Shown: piece by piece, positions 1 through 9,619 of the stretch
Numbering within the stretch: the stretch's first letter is position 1
How the letters are laid out: every line of letters starts with the position of its first letter
Assembly (NCBI GenBank): GCA_947175545.1
Contig: CAMWNI010000003.1
Span: forward strand, 62,001 to 126,000
Length of the DNA: 64,000 nt
Direction of reading: 5' to 3'
Origin: an uncultured Porphyromonadaceae bacterium
GTDB lineage: Bacteria; Bacteroidota; Bacteroidia; Bacteroidales; Muribaculaceae
Program-made: the position numbers and the translations under genes
Notes under the pieces: generated by a model
What the model was told of the DNA's origin: nothing
The model's database searches: none
What the model saw: only the letters and a program-made list of their open reading frames with translations

Positions 1-161
1 GTGGCGAAAATATCGTTAACAAGTCCACGGCCGAGGTCAACGTAACCGACTTCATGCCGCTGCTTGGAGCCGGAGCAGGTTCGACGTCTAAATTTACCTT
101 CACTATCACTGATAACAAGGGTAACGTCAAGGTAACCACTTTTACTATCAAAGTCGCATAA
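1..161 (+). CDS. C-terminal end of an exported protein (partial)
   Basis: An open frame enters from the left edge (codons begin at base 3) and stops with TAA at 159-161. The visible 52 residues end in FTITDNKGNVKV...FTIKVA, an alternating beta-strand pattern like the last strand pair of an immunoglobulin-like or DUF4493-type domain. It lies 27 bases before the next lipoprotein gene on the same strand, so the two are probably co-transcribed. The beginning is outside the window, so function cannot be assigned; a surface or periplasmic beta-sandwich protein is my inference. Confidence 0.6.
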   Translation, partial: GENIVNKSTAEVNVTDFMPLLGAGAGSTSKFTFTITDNKGNVKVTTFTIKVA

Positions 162-188
162 ATCTTATCCTTTAATTATTGAATCGTT

Positions 189-2369
189 ATGAAAATCAGT
201 AAGATTTATCCCATTTTTGGCGCTGCTGCAATGATTGCGGTGCTGGCAGGCTGCTCAGAGGAGCAGACCCTTCCCGTGGGCGAGGGTAAGATTTTTCTCT
301 CGGCCCGCGTAAACTCCGATGTAGTCGTCGAATCGCGCGCTGAAGCCGAAGATGAACTTGCCGCCTCAACCCAGATTTGGATTAGCTCTTCCGAGGGCGT
401 TGTACGCAAATATTCATCCATGAGTGAAGTGCCTGCATCGGGTGTGACGCTTCTGAGCGGACAGTACACGATTCAGGCCTGGGCCGGCAAGGCTGCCTAT
501 GCCTCGTTCGACGACCGTTGGTTTGAAGGCTCCGAGTCCTTCGAAATTACGGCCGGTGACCGTAAGTCAATCGAAGTTACATGCAAAATTGCCAATGTCT
601 GCGCATCTGTCAGCTATGACGAAGACCTTGCCGGACTGCTGACCGATGCCGTAATGACTGTCGGCCACCGTGGCGGAACTCTCGAATTTGAAGGCACCGA
701 TGATGCTCGTCGCGGCTATTTCATGATGCCTGACGGCATTACCTCGCTTGACTGGACTCTGACTGCCACTGCCGACGGCAAGGCGTTTACAAAGACCGGC
801 GTGATTGAAAACGTAGAACCGGCCCATGAATATCGTCTCAACATTGTTTCCAATGCGTCAAAGGAGGAAATCGGCGGCGCTTGGATTACCATTGAGGTTG
901 ACGACACGATGATTGAAAGCGAGGACCAGGTGACAATCACAACCCCGCCCGCTATTACCGGCTACGGATTTGATATCAAAACGCCCGTAGCGGCCGAGAG
1001 TGGCTCTGTCGGACGAAAGAGTGTGTACGTCAGTGCATCCTCCAGGCTCACCGAAGTGCAGATCAGCGGCCTTCCCGGAATTGAGGCGTTCGACTTTGTC
1101 CGCGCCAATGCTCAGGTAATTGAAGATCTTGCTGCGAAGGGCATAATGGCTCAGGTTGAGAACTTTGACAACGGCGCTCAGATGATGAAGCTTATTTTTG
1201 AAGACACGTTCCTCAATGAGCTTCCCAATAGTGATGAACCTTATGAAATCTGCATCCGGGCCAAGGACCTTGGCAATAAGGTGACCTCGGCCGTCCTGAC
1301 CCTCAAGATCAGCGAGGCTCCCGTTATCACAACAGACGCTCCTGAGGCTGACAGTTATGACTCAGTGACCCTGCAGGGCCAGGTTGTAAAGGACGGACTG
1401 GAAAGCGTCGGTTTCCTATATCGTCTTAAGGGCGGCGACGCAGACTGGCAATATGTCGCCGGTCAGGCCGTATCTGGTGGTGGATTCGCTAAGGGCGATA
1501 TTTATCAGGCTGTAGTTTCTGCCGGCTCTTATGACGCTGAGGTCGAATACAAGGCCGTCTGCGGAACCGCTGCCGACCCGACTTCATTCCAGGCCGACGT
1601 GATGGCCGTTGCGACCAAACCGACTCCTCAGCTCCCTAACCGAGACATGGAGGAATGGTCAAATACCGGCACCAAGAATTGCATAATCCCCGTAGCAAAC
1701 GGTGGCGTTGCTTTCTGGGACTGCGGTAATCATGGAGCTATCACTATGGGCAAGAACGTGACCGAATCATCCTCAGAGAAGCGCCACAGCGGTTCGCTGT
1801 CAGCCAGACTGAAGTCTGATTTTGTCGGAGTTGGCGCATTGGGTAAGCTTGCTTCCGGCAACATCTGTGTCGGTGAATATCTGAAGACTGACGGCACTAA
1901 CGGCGTGTTCGGATTCGGCCGTCAGTTCAACTTTGACGGTCTGCGCCCGAAAGCGCTCCGCCTCTGGGTTCACTACACCCCCGTAGCGGTCTCTCATACA
2001 GGCAAGGGTTGCACTCTCAAAAAGGGTGACATGGACATGGCCCACATCTTCGTCGCTCTGTTTGACGACACTGACCCCGACACTGCCGATGGTGTGGCAC
2101 CCTTCATTGTGCGCACCAATCCGTCAAAGCCTAAGTATTTTAATCGCGATGCCGATTGGATTATGGCCTACGGCGAAAAGATCCTGACTGACGCTACTCC
2201 CGGCTCTTCAATGGTTGAACTTGAAATCCCGATTGAATATAAGTCCGGCTCAGACGCCCGCATTCCGCAGTATCTGACAATTGTCTGCACTGCCTCAAAG
2301 GAGGGTGACTATTATACCGGCGGCAGCGGCTCCACGCTCTATGTCGACGACTTCCAGCTCGTCTACTGA
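189..2369 (+). CDS. DUF4493 / PCMD-domain surface lipoprotein
   Basis: A 726-residue exported lipoprotein. Residues 1-22 form a lipoprotein signal with lipobox LAGC (Cys22), followed by SEEQ, an acidic stretch like the Bacteroidota signal that sends lipoproteins to the cell surface. Residues of about 30-250 resemble DUF4493 (SGQYTIQAWAG, EPAHEYRLNI). The last roughly 240 residues, from NRDMEEWSNTG to LYVDDFQLVY, look like the PCMD putative carbohydrate-metabolism domain, a jelly-roll-like module. Family members are often encoded with other exported glycan-related or fimbrium-like proteins; the partial gene just upstream fits that. No catalytic residues are evident, so binding or structural function is more likely than enzymatic. 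The start is set by the signal peptide. Confidence 0.8.
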   Translation: MKISKIYPIFGAAAMIAVLAGCSEEQTLPVGEGKIFLSARVNSDVVVESRAEAEDELAASTQIWISSSEGVVRKYSSMSEVPASGVTLLSGQYTIQAWAGKAAYASFDDRWFEGSESFEITAGDRKSIEVTCKIANVCASVSYDEDLAGLLTDAVMTVGHRGGTLEFEGTDDARRGYFMMPDGITSLDWTLTATADGKAFTKTGVIENVEPAHEYRLNIVSNASKEEIGGAWITIEVDDTMIESEDQVTITTPPAITGYGFDIKTPVAAESGSVGRKSVYVSASSRLTEVQISGLPGIEAFDFVRANAQVIEDLAAKGIMAQVENFDNGAQMMKLIFEDTFLNELPNSDEPYEICIRAKDLGNKVTSAVLTLKISEAPVITTDAPEADSYDSVTLQGQVVKDGLESVGFLYRLKGGDADWQYVAGQAVSGGGFAKGDIYQAVVSAGSYDAEVEYKAVCGTAADPTSFQADVMAVATKPTPQLPNRDMEEWSNTGTKNCIIPVANGGVAFWDCGNHGAITMGKNVTESSSEKRHSGSLSARLKSDFVGVGALGKLASGNICVGEYLKTDGTNGVFGFGRQFNFDGLRPKALRLWVHYTPVAVSHTGKGCTLKKGDMDMAHIFVALFDDTDPDTADGVAPFIVRTNPSKPKYFNRDADWIMAYGEKILTDATPGSSMVELEIPIEYKSGSDARIPQYLTIVCTASKEGDYYTGGSGSTLYVDDFQLVY

Positions 2370-2391
2370 TTAATATCAACCTGATTCTTAC

Positions 2392-2440
2392 CGGGCGGCG
2401 CATTGGTTCTCAGCTTATGTGTCGCCCGTTATTTTTATTT
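2392..2440 (+). terminator. Hairpin terminator after the DUF4493 gene
   Basis: Bases 2392-2403 (cgggcggcgcat) pair with 2417-2428 (atgtgtcgcccg) over 12 bp with two G-U pairs, and the hairpin is followed by ttatttttattt. It lies 23 bases after the lipoprotein stop codon. The ATG at 2417 used by the ORF track for the next gene lies inside this stem, so it is unlikely to be the true start. Confidence 0.75.
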
Positions 2441-2458
2441 CTAAATTCCTCTTACCCC

Positions 2459-2926
2459 ATGATTCGGAAATGCATGCTCAGCAGCCGGTCTCTGATCTCA
2501 ACAATCATTACGCTGCTCTTACTCATAGGTCTGATGGTCTTCTTGATGATGAACGGCCAGGTTCTTGCCGGTGAAATAATTGCGGCTACGATCGTTGCGC
2601 TCTCTGTCGCTGCCATGTTCTATATGCCGATGAAAGTCGAGGTGACGCCCCGTGACCTCATCATATATTGCTCGGCTCGCGTTAAGGTCATTCCTCTTGA
2701 AACGATTGAGTCTGCCCGTCTGTTCAACGCAATGTCTACGCCAACAATGCGTCTTTGCGGCAGTGGCGGCCTCTATGGCTACTGGGGCTGGTTCAGGAAC
2801 CGCTCCGTCGGCACTTTCTTCGCCTACTGCTCCAATCTCTCCGACGGGATACTCATTCGCCTGACCTCCGGCCGCCAATACCTCATCAGCCCTGCTGACG
2901 CCCCCGCCTTCCTCTCCGCCCTCTGA
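2459..2926 (+). CDS. Small membrane protein with a bacterial PH-like domain
   Basis: About 155 residues. Two hydrophobic segments (ISTIITLLLLIGLMVFLMM and EIIAATIVALSVAAMFYMP) are followed by a short soluble domain with VTPRDLIIYCSARVKVIPLETIESARLF and LIRLTSGRQYLISPADA, the strand pattern of bacterial PH domains (Bac_PH / YdbT-like). I place the start at ATG 2459 because the ORF-track start at 2417 is inside the terminator hairpin; ATG 2474 is another option. Such proteins sit in the inner membrane with the PH domain on the cytoplasmic side; their role is generally unknown. It appears monocistronic. Confidence 0.6.
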   Translation: MIRKCMLSSRSLISTIITLLLLIGLMVFLMMNGQVLAGEIIAATIVALSVAAMFYMPMKVEVTPRDLIIYCSARVKVIPLETIESARLFNAMSTPTMRLCGSGGLYGYWGWFRNRSVGTFFAYCSNLSDGILIRLTSGRQYLISPADAPAFLSAL

Positions 2927-3045
2927 TTTTGGCAAACACTGACTGAGAGAGATTCTTTTCGGTAATGTGATTGTACTATTTCTGTTTTTTTGTCCTTAAA
3001 AACTCATTTTTTCTCATTCGTGTTTCATGTTTCATTTAAAATACG

Positions 3046-3053
3046 TAAATTTG
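3046..3053 (+). promoter_or_regulatory. Putative -7 box for alaS
   Basis: TAAATTTG followed by CG matches the Bacteroidota -7 consensus TAnnTTTG and lies 33 bases before the alaS ATG. No clear TTG is visible at -33. Confidence 0.45.
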
Positions 3054-3086
3054 CGTGTTAAAAACTATTGAAACAAAAGTAAATCT

Positions 3087-5711
3087 ATGCTTACCGCAAA
3101 GGAAATACGCGAGTCTTTCAAGGACTTTTTCCAAACCAAGGGCCACCAGATTGTGCCTTCTGCCCCCATGGTCATCAAGGATGACCCCACTCTGATGTTT
3201 ACAAACGCCGGAATGAACCAGTTTAAGGATATCATTCTCGGCAACAAGGCTGCGAAGTACCGGCGCGTCGCTGACTCGCAGAAGTGTCTCCGCGTCAGCG
3301 GCAAGCACAACGACCTTGAGGAGGTCGGAATGGACACATATCATCACACCATGTTTGAGATGCTCGGAAACTGGAGCTTCGGCGACTATTTCAAGCAAGA
3401 AGCCATTGACTGGGCATGGGAATATCTCGTTGACGTTCTCAAACTGGACCCTGAACGGCTTTATGCAACCGTTTTTGAAGGCTCAAAAGAAGAGGGCCTG
3501 ACGCGTGACGACGAAGCCGCTGCTATCTGGGAAAAGCATCTGCCCGCTGACCATATCATCAACGGCAACAAGCACGATAACTTTTGGGAAATGGGCGACA
3601 CCGGCCCCTGCGGCCCCTGCTCCGAAATTCACATTGACCTGCGTCCGCAGGCCGAACGCGAACAGATTCCCGGCCGTGACCTGGTCAACCATGACCATCC
3701 GCAGGTAATTGAAATCTGGAACCTCGTGTTCATGCAGTATAACCGAAAGGCCGATGGCTCGCTGGAACCCCTGCCCGCCAAGGTTATTGACACCGGCATG
3801 GGCTTCGAACGTCTCTGCATGGCTCTTCAGGGCAAGACCTCAAACTATGATACCGACGTCTTCACCCCTCTGATCGCAACAATCTCGCGTCTGAGTGGCA
3901 AGAAGTATGGCGACGACAAGAAGGTCGACATCGCAATGCGCGTCATTGCCGACCATGTCCGCACAATTGCTTTCTCCATTGCTGACAGTCAGCTGCCCGG
4001 AAACGCCAAGGCCGGCTATGTTATCCGCCGAATCCTGCGTCGTGCCGTCCGTTATGCCTATACCTTCCTCGAACGTCGCGAAGCGTTCATGTATCAGCTT
4101 GTCGACACTCTGATTGAGTCAATGGGCGAGGCTTATCCTGAACTGCCCAAGCAGCGTGAACTCATCATGCGTGTAATCAAGGAAGAGGAAGACTCTTTCC
4201 TCCGCACGCTTGAAAACGGCATCCGTCTGCTTGACCAGGCAATGGCCGAGGCAAAATCCAAGGGGCAGACGGAAATCTCCGGCAAACAGGCCTTCGTTCT
4301 GTACGATACTTACGGTTTCCCGCTTGACCTGACTGAACTGATCCTGAAAGAAAACGGCATGACCTTGGACAATAAGGAGTTTGACGCTGAAATGCAGGCT
4401 CAGAAAGATCGCGCGCGTGCCGCCGCCGCCGTTGAGGCTACTGACTGGGTTGTGCTGAACCAGGGCGAGCAGGAATTCGTCGGCTACGACCTGACGGCAT
4501 GTCCGGCCCGGATTCTCCGTTACCGCAAGGTGAAGCAGAAAGGTCGCGAATATTACCAGATTGTCCTTTCCCGGACTCCGTTCTACGGTGAAATGGGTGG
4601 CCAGGTCGGTGACCGGGGCTATCTCAGCGACGATATTACCGGCGAAAAAAACGAAATTTATGACACCAAGCGCGAAAATGGCATGAGCGTGCATCTTGCC
4701 GCAAAACTCCCCTCCAATCCTCAGGCGCAGTTCACTGCCGCCATTGACGTTGAGGCCCGTCGCGCAACTGAATGTAACCACACGGCGACTCACTTGCTCC
4801 ATTTGGCCCTGCGCCAGGTTCTCGGAACCCATGTGGAACAGAAAGGCTCGTTCGTTAGCCCTGATCTGCTCCGTTTTGACTTCAGCCACTTCCAGAAGGT
4901 GACACCTGAGGAACTCCGCAAGGTCGAACACCTGGCCAATGCGATTGTACGCAAGGCGATTCCGCTTGATGAACACCGCTCGATTCCAATTGAATCGGCC
5001 CGCGAAATGGGTGCAATGGCCCTGTTTGGCGAAAAGTATGGCGACGAAGTCCGCGTGATCCGCTATGGCGAAAGCATCGAACTCTGCGGTGGCACTCATG
5101 TGCCTAACACCGGCTGCATCGGCATGATTCGTATTGTTTCCGAAGGATCTACCGCCGCTGGCATTCGTCGCATCGAAGCCCGCACGGGCGAGGCTGTTGA
5201 AAACGACCTTGACATGCTTCAGGACACCCTGGACGACATCGCAAAGATGTTCAACAACGCCTCTGACCTGCGCGCCGCACTGCGCAAAGCCCTTGCTGAA
5301 AACGCTGAACTGCGCAAGCAGGCCGAGGAAGTGGCCAAACAGAAACTCAGCGAAATGGCTGCTGCCTTGGTCAAGAAGGCCACTATGGTCAATGGCGTTC
5401 AGATAATCGACTTCCGCGGCAAGATGCGTTCGGATGCGGTGAAGAATCTCGCATTTGCCGTTCGTCAGTTGGTTGGCGATCACACGGCCTTCCTTTCTGC
5501 AACAACAGATGATGCCGGCAAGCCCTTACTCACCGTAATGCTGACCGAAGACCTCGTCAAGGGTGGCATGAACGCGTCGGCAATTGTTCGCGAAGCGGCC
5601 AAGGCCATTAAGGGTGGTGGCGGCGGTCAACCCGGATTCGCCCAGGCCGGCGGCAAGGATAGCGAAGGCCTCGGAACTGCGGCTGATGCCCTTCTGGCGA
5701 ACTTTAAGTAA
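3087..5711 (+). CDS. alaS: Alanyl-tRNA synthetase
   Basis: This class II aminoacyl-tRNA synthetase attaches alanine to tRNA-Ala in the cytoplasm. At 874 residues it is the usual family length (E. coli 876). Visible parts: the N-terminal catalytic domain beginning [20 protein letters not shown], with [10 protein letters not shown] and [12 protein letters not shown]; the editing domain with zinc-site motifs HTATH (about residues 565-569) and CGGTH (from about residue 667), which clears mischarged Ser and Gly; and the C-Ala domain ending [19 protein letters not shown] 3087 fits the conserved N-terminus. It has its own promoter region and is followed by an acyl-CoA ligase after 79 bases that contain a hairpin. 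Confidence 0.98.
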   Translation: MLTAKEIRESFKDFFQTKGHQIVPSAPMVIKDDPTLMFTNAGMNQFKDIILGNKAAKYRRVADSQKCLRVSGKHNDLEEVGMDTYHHTMFEMLGNWSFGDYFKQEAIDWAWEYLVDVLKLDPERLYATVFEGSKEEGLTRDDEAAAIWEKHLPADHIINGNKHDNFWEMGDTGPCGPCSEIHIDLRPQAEREQIPGRDLVNHDHPQVIEIWNLVFMQYNRKADGSLEPLPAKVIDTGMGFERLCMALQGKTSNYDTDVFTPLIATISRLSGKKYGDDKKVDIAMRVIADHVRTIAFSIADSQLPGNAKAGYVIRRILRRAVRYAYTFLERREAFMYQLVDTLIESMGEAYPELPKQRELIMRVIKEEEDSFLRTLENGIRLLDQAMAEAKSKGQTEISGKQAFVLYDTYGFPLDLTELILKENGMTLDNKEFDAEMQAQKDRARAAAAVEATDWVVLNQGEQEFVGYDLTACPARILRYRKVKQKGREYYQIVLSRTPFYGEMGGQVGDRGYLSDDITGEKNEIYDTKRENGMSVHLAAKLPSNPQAQFTAAIDVEARRATECNHTATHLLHLALRQVLGTHVEQKGSFVSPDLLRFDFSHFQKVTPEELRKVEHLANAIVRKAIPLDEHRSIPIESAREMGAMALFGEKYGDEVRVIRYGESIELCGGTHVPNTGCIGMIRIVSEGSTAAGIRRIEARTGEAVENDLDMLQDTLDDIAKMFNNASDLRAALRKALAENAELRKQAEEVAKQKLSEMAAALVKKATMVNGVQIIDFRGKMRSDAVKNLAFAVRQLVGDHTAFLSATTDDAGKPLLTVMLTEDLVKGGMNASAIVREAAKAIKGGGGGQPGFAQAGGKDSEGLGTAADALLANFK

Positions 5712-5730
5712 TCATAAATGGTTATAATAG

Positions 5731-5776
5731 TTGTGAGGGGCTAAGCCTTGGCGCTTGCCCTTTCGCAACTCACGAA
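5731..5776. other. Intergenic hairpin between alaS and the acyl-CoA ligase
   Basis: The segment agttgtgaggggc...gccctttcgcaact forms an imperfect stem, with a smaller gcc/ggc hairpin inside. There is no T-run on either side, so it is more likely an RNA-stability or processing structure than a terminator. Confidence 0.4.
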
Positions 5777-5790
5777 TAATTAAGTAATTT

Positions 5791-7449
5791 ATGAGAAAAG
5801 ACGTTGTCATTCTGGTCGAAGAAATAATCCGTAAGCAGTGGGAGCATCTCGCGCTCACTGATTTCTACGGTATGGAGTTACAATACAAGGATGTGGCTCG
5901 CAAGATTGCGAAACTGCATCTGCTGTTTGAGCATGCCGGCATTCACCCCGGCGATAAAATTGCTATCTGTGGCAAAAATTCGGCTCAGTGGACGGTTGCG
6001 TTCTTTTCCGTTATGGCTTATGGCGCCGTGGTTGTGCCTCTGCTCCATGAGTTCAAACCTGACAACCTTCACCATCTGCTGACGCATAGTGACGCGCGTC
6101 TCTTTTTCGTTGACGACAGTGTCTACGAGAATCTCGACCCGTCTAACATGGCGGCGCTTGAGGGTGTCATCTCGCTCAAGGACTTCTCGCTGCTCCATAG
6201 CCGTTCGGCTCAGTTGACCGATGCCAGGTCACGCCTCAACGAACTGTTCGGTCAGAAATATCCCGAGCGCTTTACCCCGGAGGATGTGAAATACTTCGAG
6301 GTGACCGATGCTGAATCGCTTGCATTGATTAACTATACCAGCGGCTCAACCGGATTCAGCAAGGGTGTCATGCTGAGCCACAAGGCAATCTGGAGCAACA
6401 TCTACGCAATCCAATGTCTGCTGCCCGACCTGCCCAAGGCCGGCGACTCGATGGTCTGCCTGCTGCCGATGGCCCACATGTATGGCCTCGTAATCGAGAT
6501 GATTCATGGGTTCATCAAGGGCGCCCATCTGTTCTTCCTGACCCGCCAGCCCTCGCCGAAGGTGCTTCTTGATGCCTTCCGCATGGCCAAACCCAGGTTG
6601 ATTATCACCGTGCCGCTGATTATCGAAAAAATAATCAAGACAAAGGTTTTCCCGACCCTTGACAAGCCAATGACGCGCTTGCTGTTGAAAACGCCTGTTG
6701 TTGACAAGAAAATTCTCGAAAAAGTGCGAGTCGCGCTGATGGAGACATTTGGCGGCAACCTTGAGATGATGATTGTCGGGGGGGCGGCGCTCAACCGGGA
6801 AGTGGAAGAGTTCCTGACGCGCATCAAGTTCCCGATTACCGTAGGCTACGGTATGACCGAGTGCGCACCGCTGATCGGCTACACTCATCATTCGACGTTC
6901 CGCCACGGATGTTGTGGACAGGTCGTTCCGCGCATGGATGTCAAGATTCAGAGTCCCGACCCTGAACACATTCCCGGCGAAATTCTCGTTAAGGGCGACA
7001 ACGTCATGCTTGGTTACTACAAGAACCCTGATGCGACCAAGGCCGTGATGAGGCCCGATGGCTGGATGCTCACCGGCGACGTCGGCACCCTTGACAAGGA
7101 TAACTATATCTATATCCGCGGCCGCAATAAGACGATGATTCTTGGTCCGAGCGGTCAGAACATCTATCCGGAGGAAATCGAGCAGAAAATTAACAACATG
7201 CCGCTCGTTGCTGAAAGTCTCGTTATTGATGCCGGCGAGGGCAAGTTGCAGGCTCTGATTTATCCTGACCTGGACGAGGTCCGCAAAGAGGGTCTCACTC
7301 AGGAGCAGATTCGCGAACGTCTTCAGACGGAAATAGACGAAGTCAACGCATTGCTCGAAACTTACAGCCGCATTTCGTCGCTGAAAGTGATGTCCGAGGA
7401 GTTCGAAAAGACCCCGAAGCGTTCAATAAAGCGTTATCTATACACATAA
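5791..7449 (+). CDS. AMP-forming long-chain acyl-CoA ligase
   Basis: A 552-residue member of the ANL (AMP-binding) superfamily, which activates a carboxylic acid with ATP and transfers it to CoA; long-chain fatty acids are the likely substrate. Core motifs are present in order: YTSGSTGFSKGVMLSH (phosphate-binding loop), YGMTEC, LTGD, RGRNKTMILGPSGQNIYPEEIE and a C-terminal lysine in KRSIKRYLYT. The N-terminus is short and has no membrane segment, so it is probably cytoplasmic or peripheral. It follows alaS by 79 bases and may be co-transcribed. Substrate is inferred from family resemblance to bacterial FadD-like proteins; acyl-ACP synthetase activity cannot be excluded. Confidence 0.85.
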   Translation: MRKDVVILVEEIIRKQWEHLALTDFYGMELQYKDVARKIAKLHLLFEHAGIHPGDKIAICGKNSAQWTVAFFSVMAYGAVVVPLLHEFKPDNLHHLLTHSDARLFFVDDSVYENLDPSNMAALEGVISLKDFSLLHSRSAQLTDARSRLNELFGQKYPERFTPEDVKYFEVTDAESLALINYTSGSTGFSKGVMLSHKAIWSNIYAIQCLLPDLPKAGDSMVCLLPMAHMYGLVIEMIHGFIKGAHLFFLTRQPSPKVLLDAFRMAKPRLIITVPLIIEKIIKTKVFPTLDKPMTRLLLKTPVVDKKILEKVRVALMETFGGNLEMMIVGGAALNREVEEFLTRIKFPITVGYGMTECAPLIGYTHHSTFRHGCCGQVVPRMDVKIQSPDPEHIPGEILVKGDNVMLGYYKNPDATKAVMRPDGWMLTGDVGTLDKDNYIYIRGRNKTMILGPSGQNIYPEEIEQKINNMPLVAESLVIDAGEGKLQALIYPDLDEVRKEGLTQEQIRERLQTEIDEVNALLETYSRISSLKVMSEEFEKTPKRSIKRYLYT

Positions 7450-7498
7450 ATTATAAAACAACTGAAAATAAACCGATTTTTACGTATTTCTCTCACAC

Positions 7499-9580
7499 AT
7501 GAAAAAACTGATACTCTCATCTTTGATAGCCTCCATGGCCCTCTCGGCAAGTGCTGTTCCGGCAAAGCGCGGTCCTTACCGCTCATTCAACGCTGACGGC
7601 ACGGAAATCACAGTTCAGCGCGTAGGTGATGAAAATGGCTCATGGTTCCTCGATATGGATGGTAACCTGCTGATGTCGACCGAACGCGGTTTCGAATATG
7701 CCCGCATAGAGGCTGACGGATCGCTACGTCGCTCCGAGGCGCCGGTCAAGTTTTCCCGCTCGCTGCTGCCTGCCAAGGCGCCGCTGACGTCCGTGACTGC
7801 TTCGGCCATCGGCCGATTCCCCGGCACTGCTTTCCCCTCGACAGGAAAGCAGAAGGCCCTCGTCGTTCTCGTTGAATTTCAGGACACCAAGTTCAAACTT
7901 GGCGACAAGGCCCACCAGTATTTTTCTGACATGCTCAACAAGGAAGGTTTCAGCGAATACAATGGCACAGGTTGCGCCCACGAGTATTTCTTGGAAATGA
8001 GCGGCGGCAACTTTGACTGCGATTTTGACGTCTATGGTCCGGTAACGCTTGCAAACAACTACAAGACTTATGGCGCGAACGCATCGAACGGCGCCATTGA
8101 CCCCAATGCTTACAAGATGGTTGTCGAGGCCTGCGACGCTCTGGATTCGACCGTGGATTTCAGCCAGTATGATCGCGATAATGACGGATATATTGACAAC
8201 GTATTCGTTTTTTATGCCGGCGAAGGCGAGGCCACGGCCTATCCTGAAAACTCGAACCTGATCTGGCCGCATGCTTACGACGTGTCTTATTATGGCCGCT
8301 GGACCTACGACGGCAAGATTCTGGGTTCATACGGATGCACCAACGAGTGGCAGACGGAATATGAGCAGACCGGTTGGAACAAAGTTGAACTGGTCGATGA
8401 ATATCCTGACGGAGTCGGAACGTTTGTCCACGAGTTCAGTCACATCCTCGGCCTTCCTGACCTCTATCTGACCGATGAAGACGAACTTGGCTCGAACGAA
8501 CAGGGTTACTTCACTCCCGGCGAATGGAGTGTGCTTGACTACGGTCCTTACAATAACAACGGCAGAACTCCTCCGGCCTATTCCGCATTCGAGCGTAACG
8601 CCCTCGGTTGGATGACGCTTGAGGAACTGACCGCTGAAACCGAAACCGGCAAACTCACGCATATCGAAGAGTCGAACCACGCCTATTCGATTACGAACCC
8701 GAAGAATGCAAATGAATTCTATCTGTTCGAATGTCGCAAGCGTTCCGGCTGGGACAAATATATCCCTGCCGACGGCATGCTCGTCTGGCATATTGACTAT
8801 GACACTAACCGCTGGGCGCAGAACACGGTCAATAACAAAGGATCGCACCAGTACGTCGATCTTATCGAAGCTGACGGTATAACCGAAAAAATGTATCGTA
8901 ACGGCGGTGACTGCTTCCCCGGAACCTCGAAAGTCACTGAACTGTCAACCAAATGGTGGAACAACACATCAACCGGTCTGAAACTTTCTGAAATTACGCT
9001 GAATGCCGATAAGGAAGTGACGTTTACGGTCTCAGGGCCTAAGAATCCGAGCGGCGGCAATGGTGAAACGGGCGATTGGCTTTCGATTGTTGACGTCATC
9101 AACTCTTCGATGAACGGCGATGATGCGACGGTGCGCGGCTACATTGTCGGTTATGTGAAGTCTGGCCAGTTCTCGGCTAGGGGCGTTGAATTCAGCGCCA
9201 CAAACGCTGTTTTGACAAATATTGTCATGGCTGATACTCCTGACGAAACCGATATCACCAACTGCATCCCGGTTCAGCTTGAAAAGCAATCCGAAGCGCG
9301 CCAGGACCTTAACCTGTCCGATAATCCGTCAATGCTCGGCAAGCAGGTTGAAGTTTACGGCAAACTGTCGACCTACATGAGCGTATCGGCGCTGAAACAG
9401 GTGAAAACCTACACTTTGATAGGCGCCGCTGAACCGGACCCGGATCCGGACGAATCGTCTATTGTCGAGGTCGGTGCCACTTCTGTTGGCGCTCCGCTCT
9501 TTGACCTTCAGGGACGTCGGGTTCTCGCTCCGCGCGCAGGTAGCCTCTACATCCGTGCCGGAAAAGTAATACGCTATTAA
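7499..9580 (+). CDS. Secreted M6-family metalloprotease with a DUF6359 module
   Basis: A 693-residue exported zinc protease. Residues 1-19 are a signal peptide (MKKLILSSLIASMALSASA). An M6-type N-terminal region (NADGTEITVQRVGDENGSWFLD) leads to the catalytic motif HEFSHILGLPD (residues about 311-321), where the two His and the downstream Asp should hold zinc and Glu is catalytic. Residues of about 525-640 (WLSIVDVINSSMNGDDATVRGYIVGYV) resemble DUF6359, an OB-like accessory module. The last residues (PLFDLQGRRVLAPRAGSLYI) form a C-terminal sorting-like tail similar to the next gene's. The substrate is probably extracellular protein or glycoprotein; related M6 enzymes include immune inhibitor A. 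It precedes the GH20 gene by 39 bases, so they are probably co-expressed. Confidence 0.88.
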   Translation: MKKLILSSLIASMALSASAVPAKRGPYRSFNADGTEITVQRVGDENGSWFLDMDGNLLMSTERGFEYARIEADGSLRRSEAPVKFSRSLLPAKAPLTSVTASAIGRFPGTAFPSTGKQKALVVLVEFQDTKFKLGDKAHQYFSDMLNKEGFSEYNGTGCAHEYFLEMSGGNFDCDFDVYGPVTLANNYKTYGANASNGAIDPNAYKMVVEACDALDSTVDFSQYDRDNDGYIDNVFVFYAGEGEATAYPENSNLIWPHAYDVSYYGRWTYDGKILGSYGCTNEWQTEYEQTGWNKVELVDEYPDGVGTFVHEFSHILGLPDLYLTDEDELGSNEQGYFTPGEWSVLDYGPYNNNGRTPPAYSAFERNALGWMTLEELTAETETGKLTHIEESNHAYSITNPKNANEFYLFECRKRSGWDKYIPADGMLVWHIDYDTNRWAQNTVNNKGSHQYVDLIEADGITEKMYRNGGDCFPGTSKVTELSTKWWNNTSTGLKLSEITLNADKEVTFTVSGPKNPSGGNGETGDWLSIVDVINSSMNGDDATVRGYIVGYVKSGQFSARGVEFSATNAVLTNIVMADTPDETDITNCIPVQLEKQSEARQDLNLSDNPSMLGKQVEVYGKLSTYMSVSALKQVKTYTLIGAAEPDPDPDESSIVEVGATSVGAPLFDLQGRRVLAPRAGSLYIRAGKVIRY

Positions 9581-9619
9581 CCACTCTTTTTTATAAACCA
9601 ATTAAACCAATCAATTATC

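Noticed and set aside
2417-2458. ORF-track start of the PH-like gene
   Set aside because: The ATG lies in the terminator hairpin of the preceding gene; 2459 is preferred.
4119-5483. A 454-codon minus-strand frame opposite alaS
   Set aside because: It lies wholly within the well-supported alaS gene and its protein looks like no family; it is a shadow frame.
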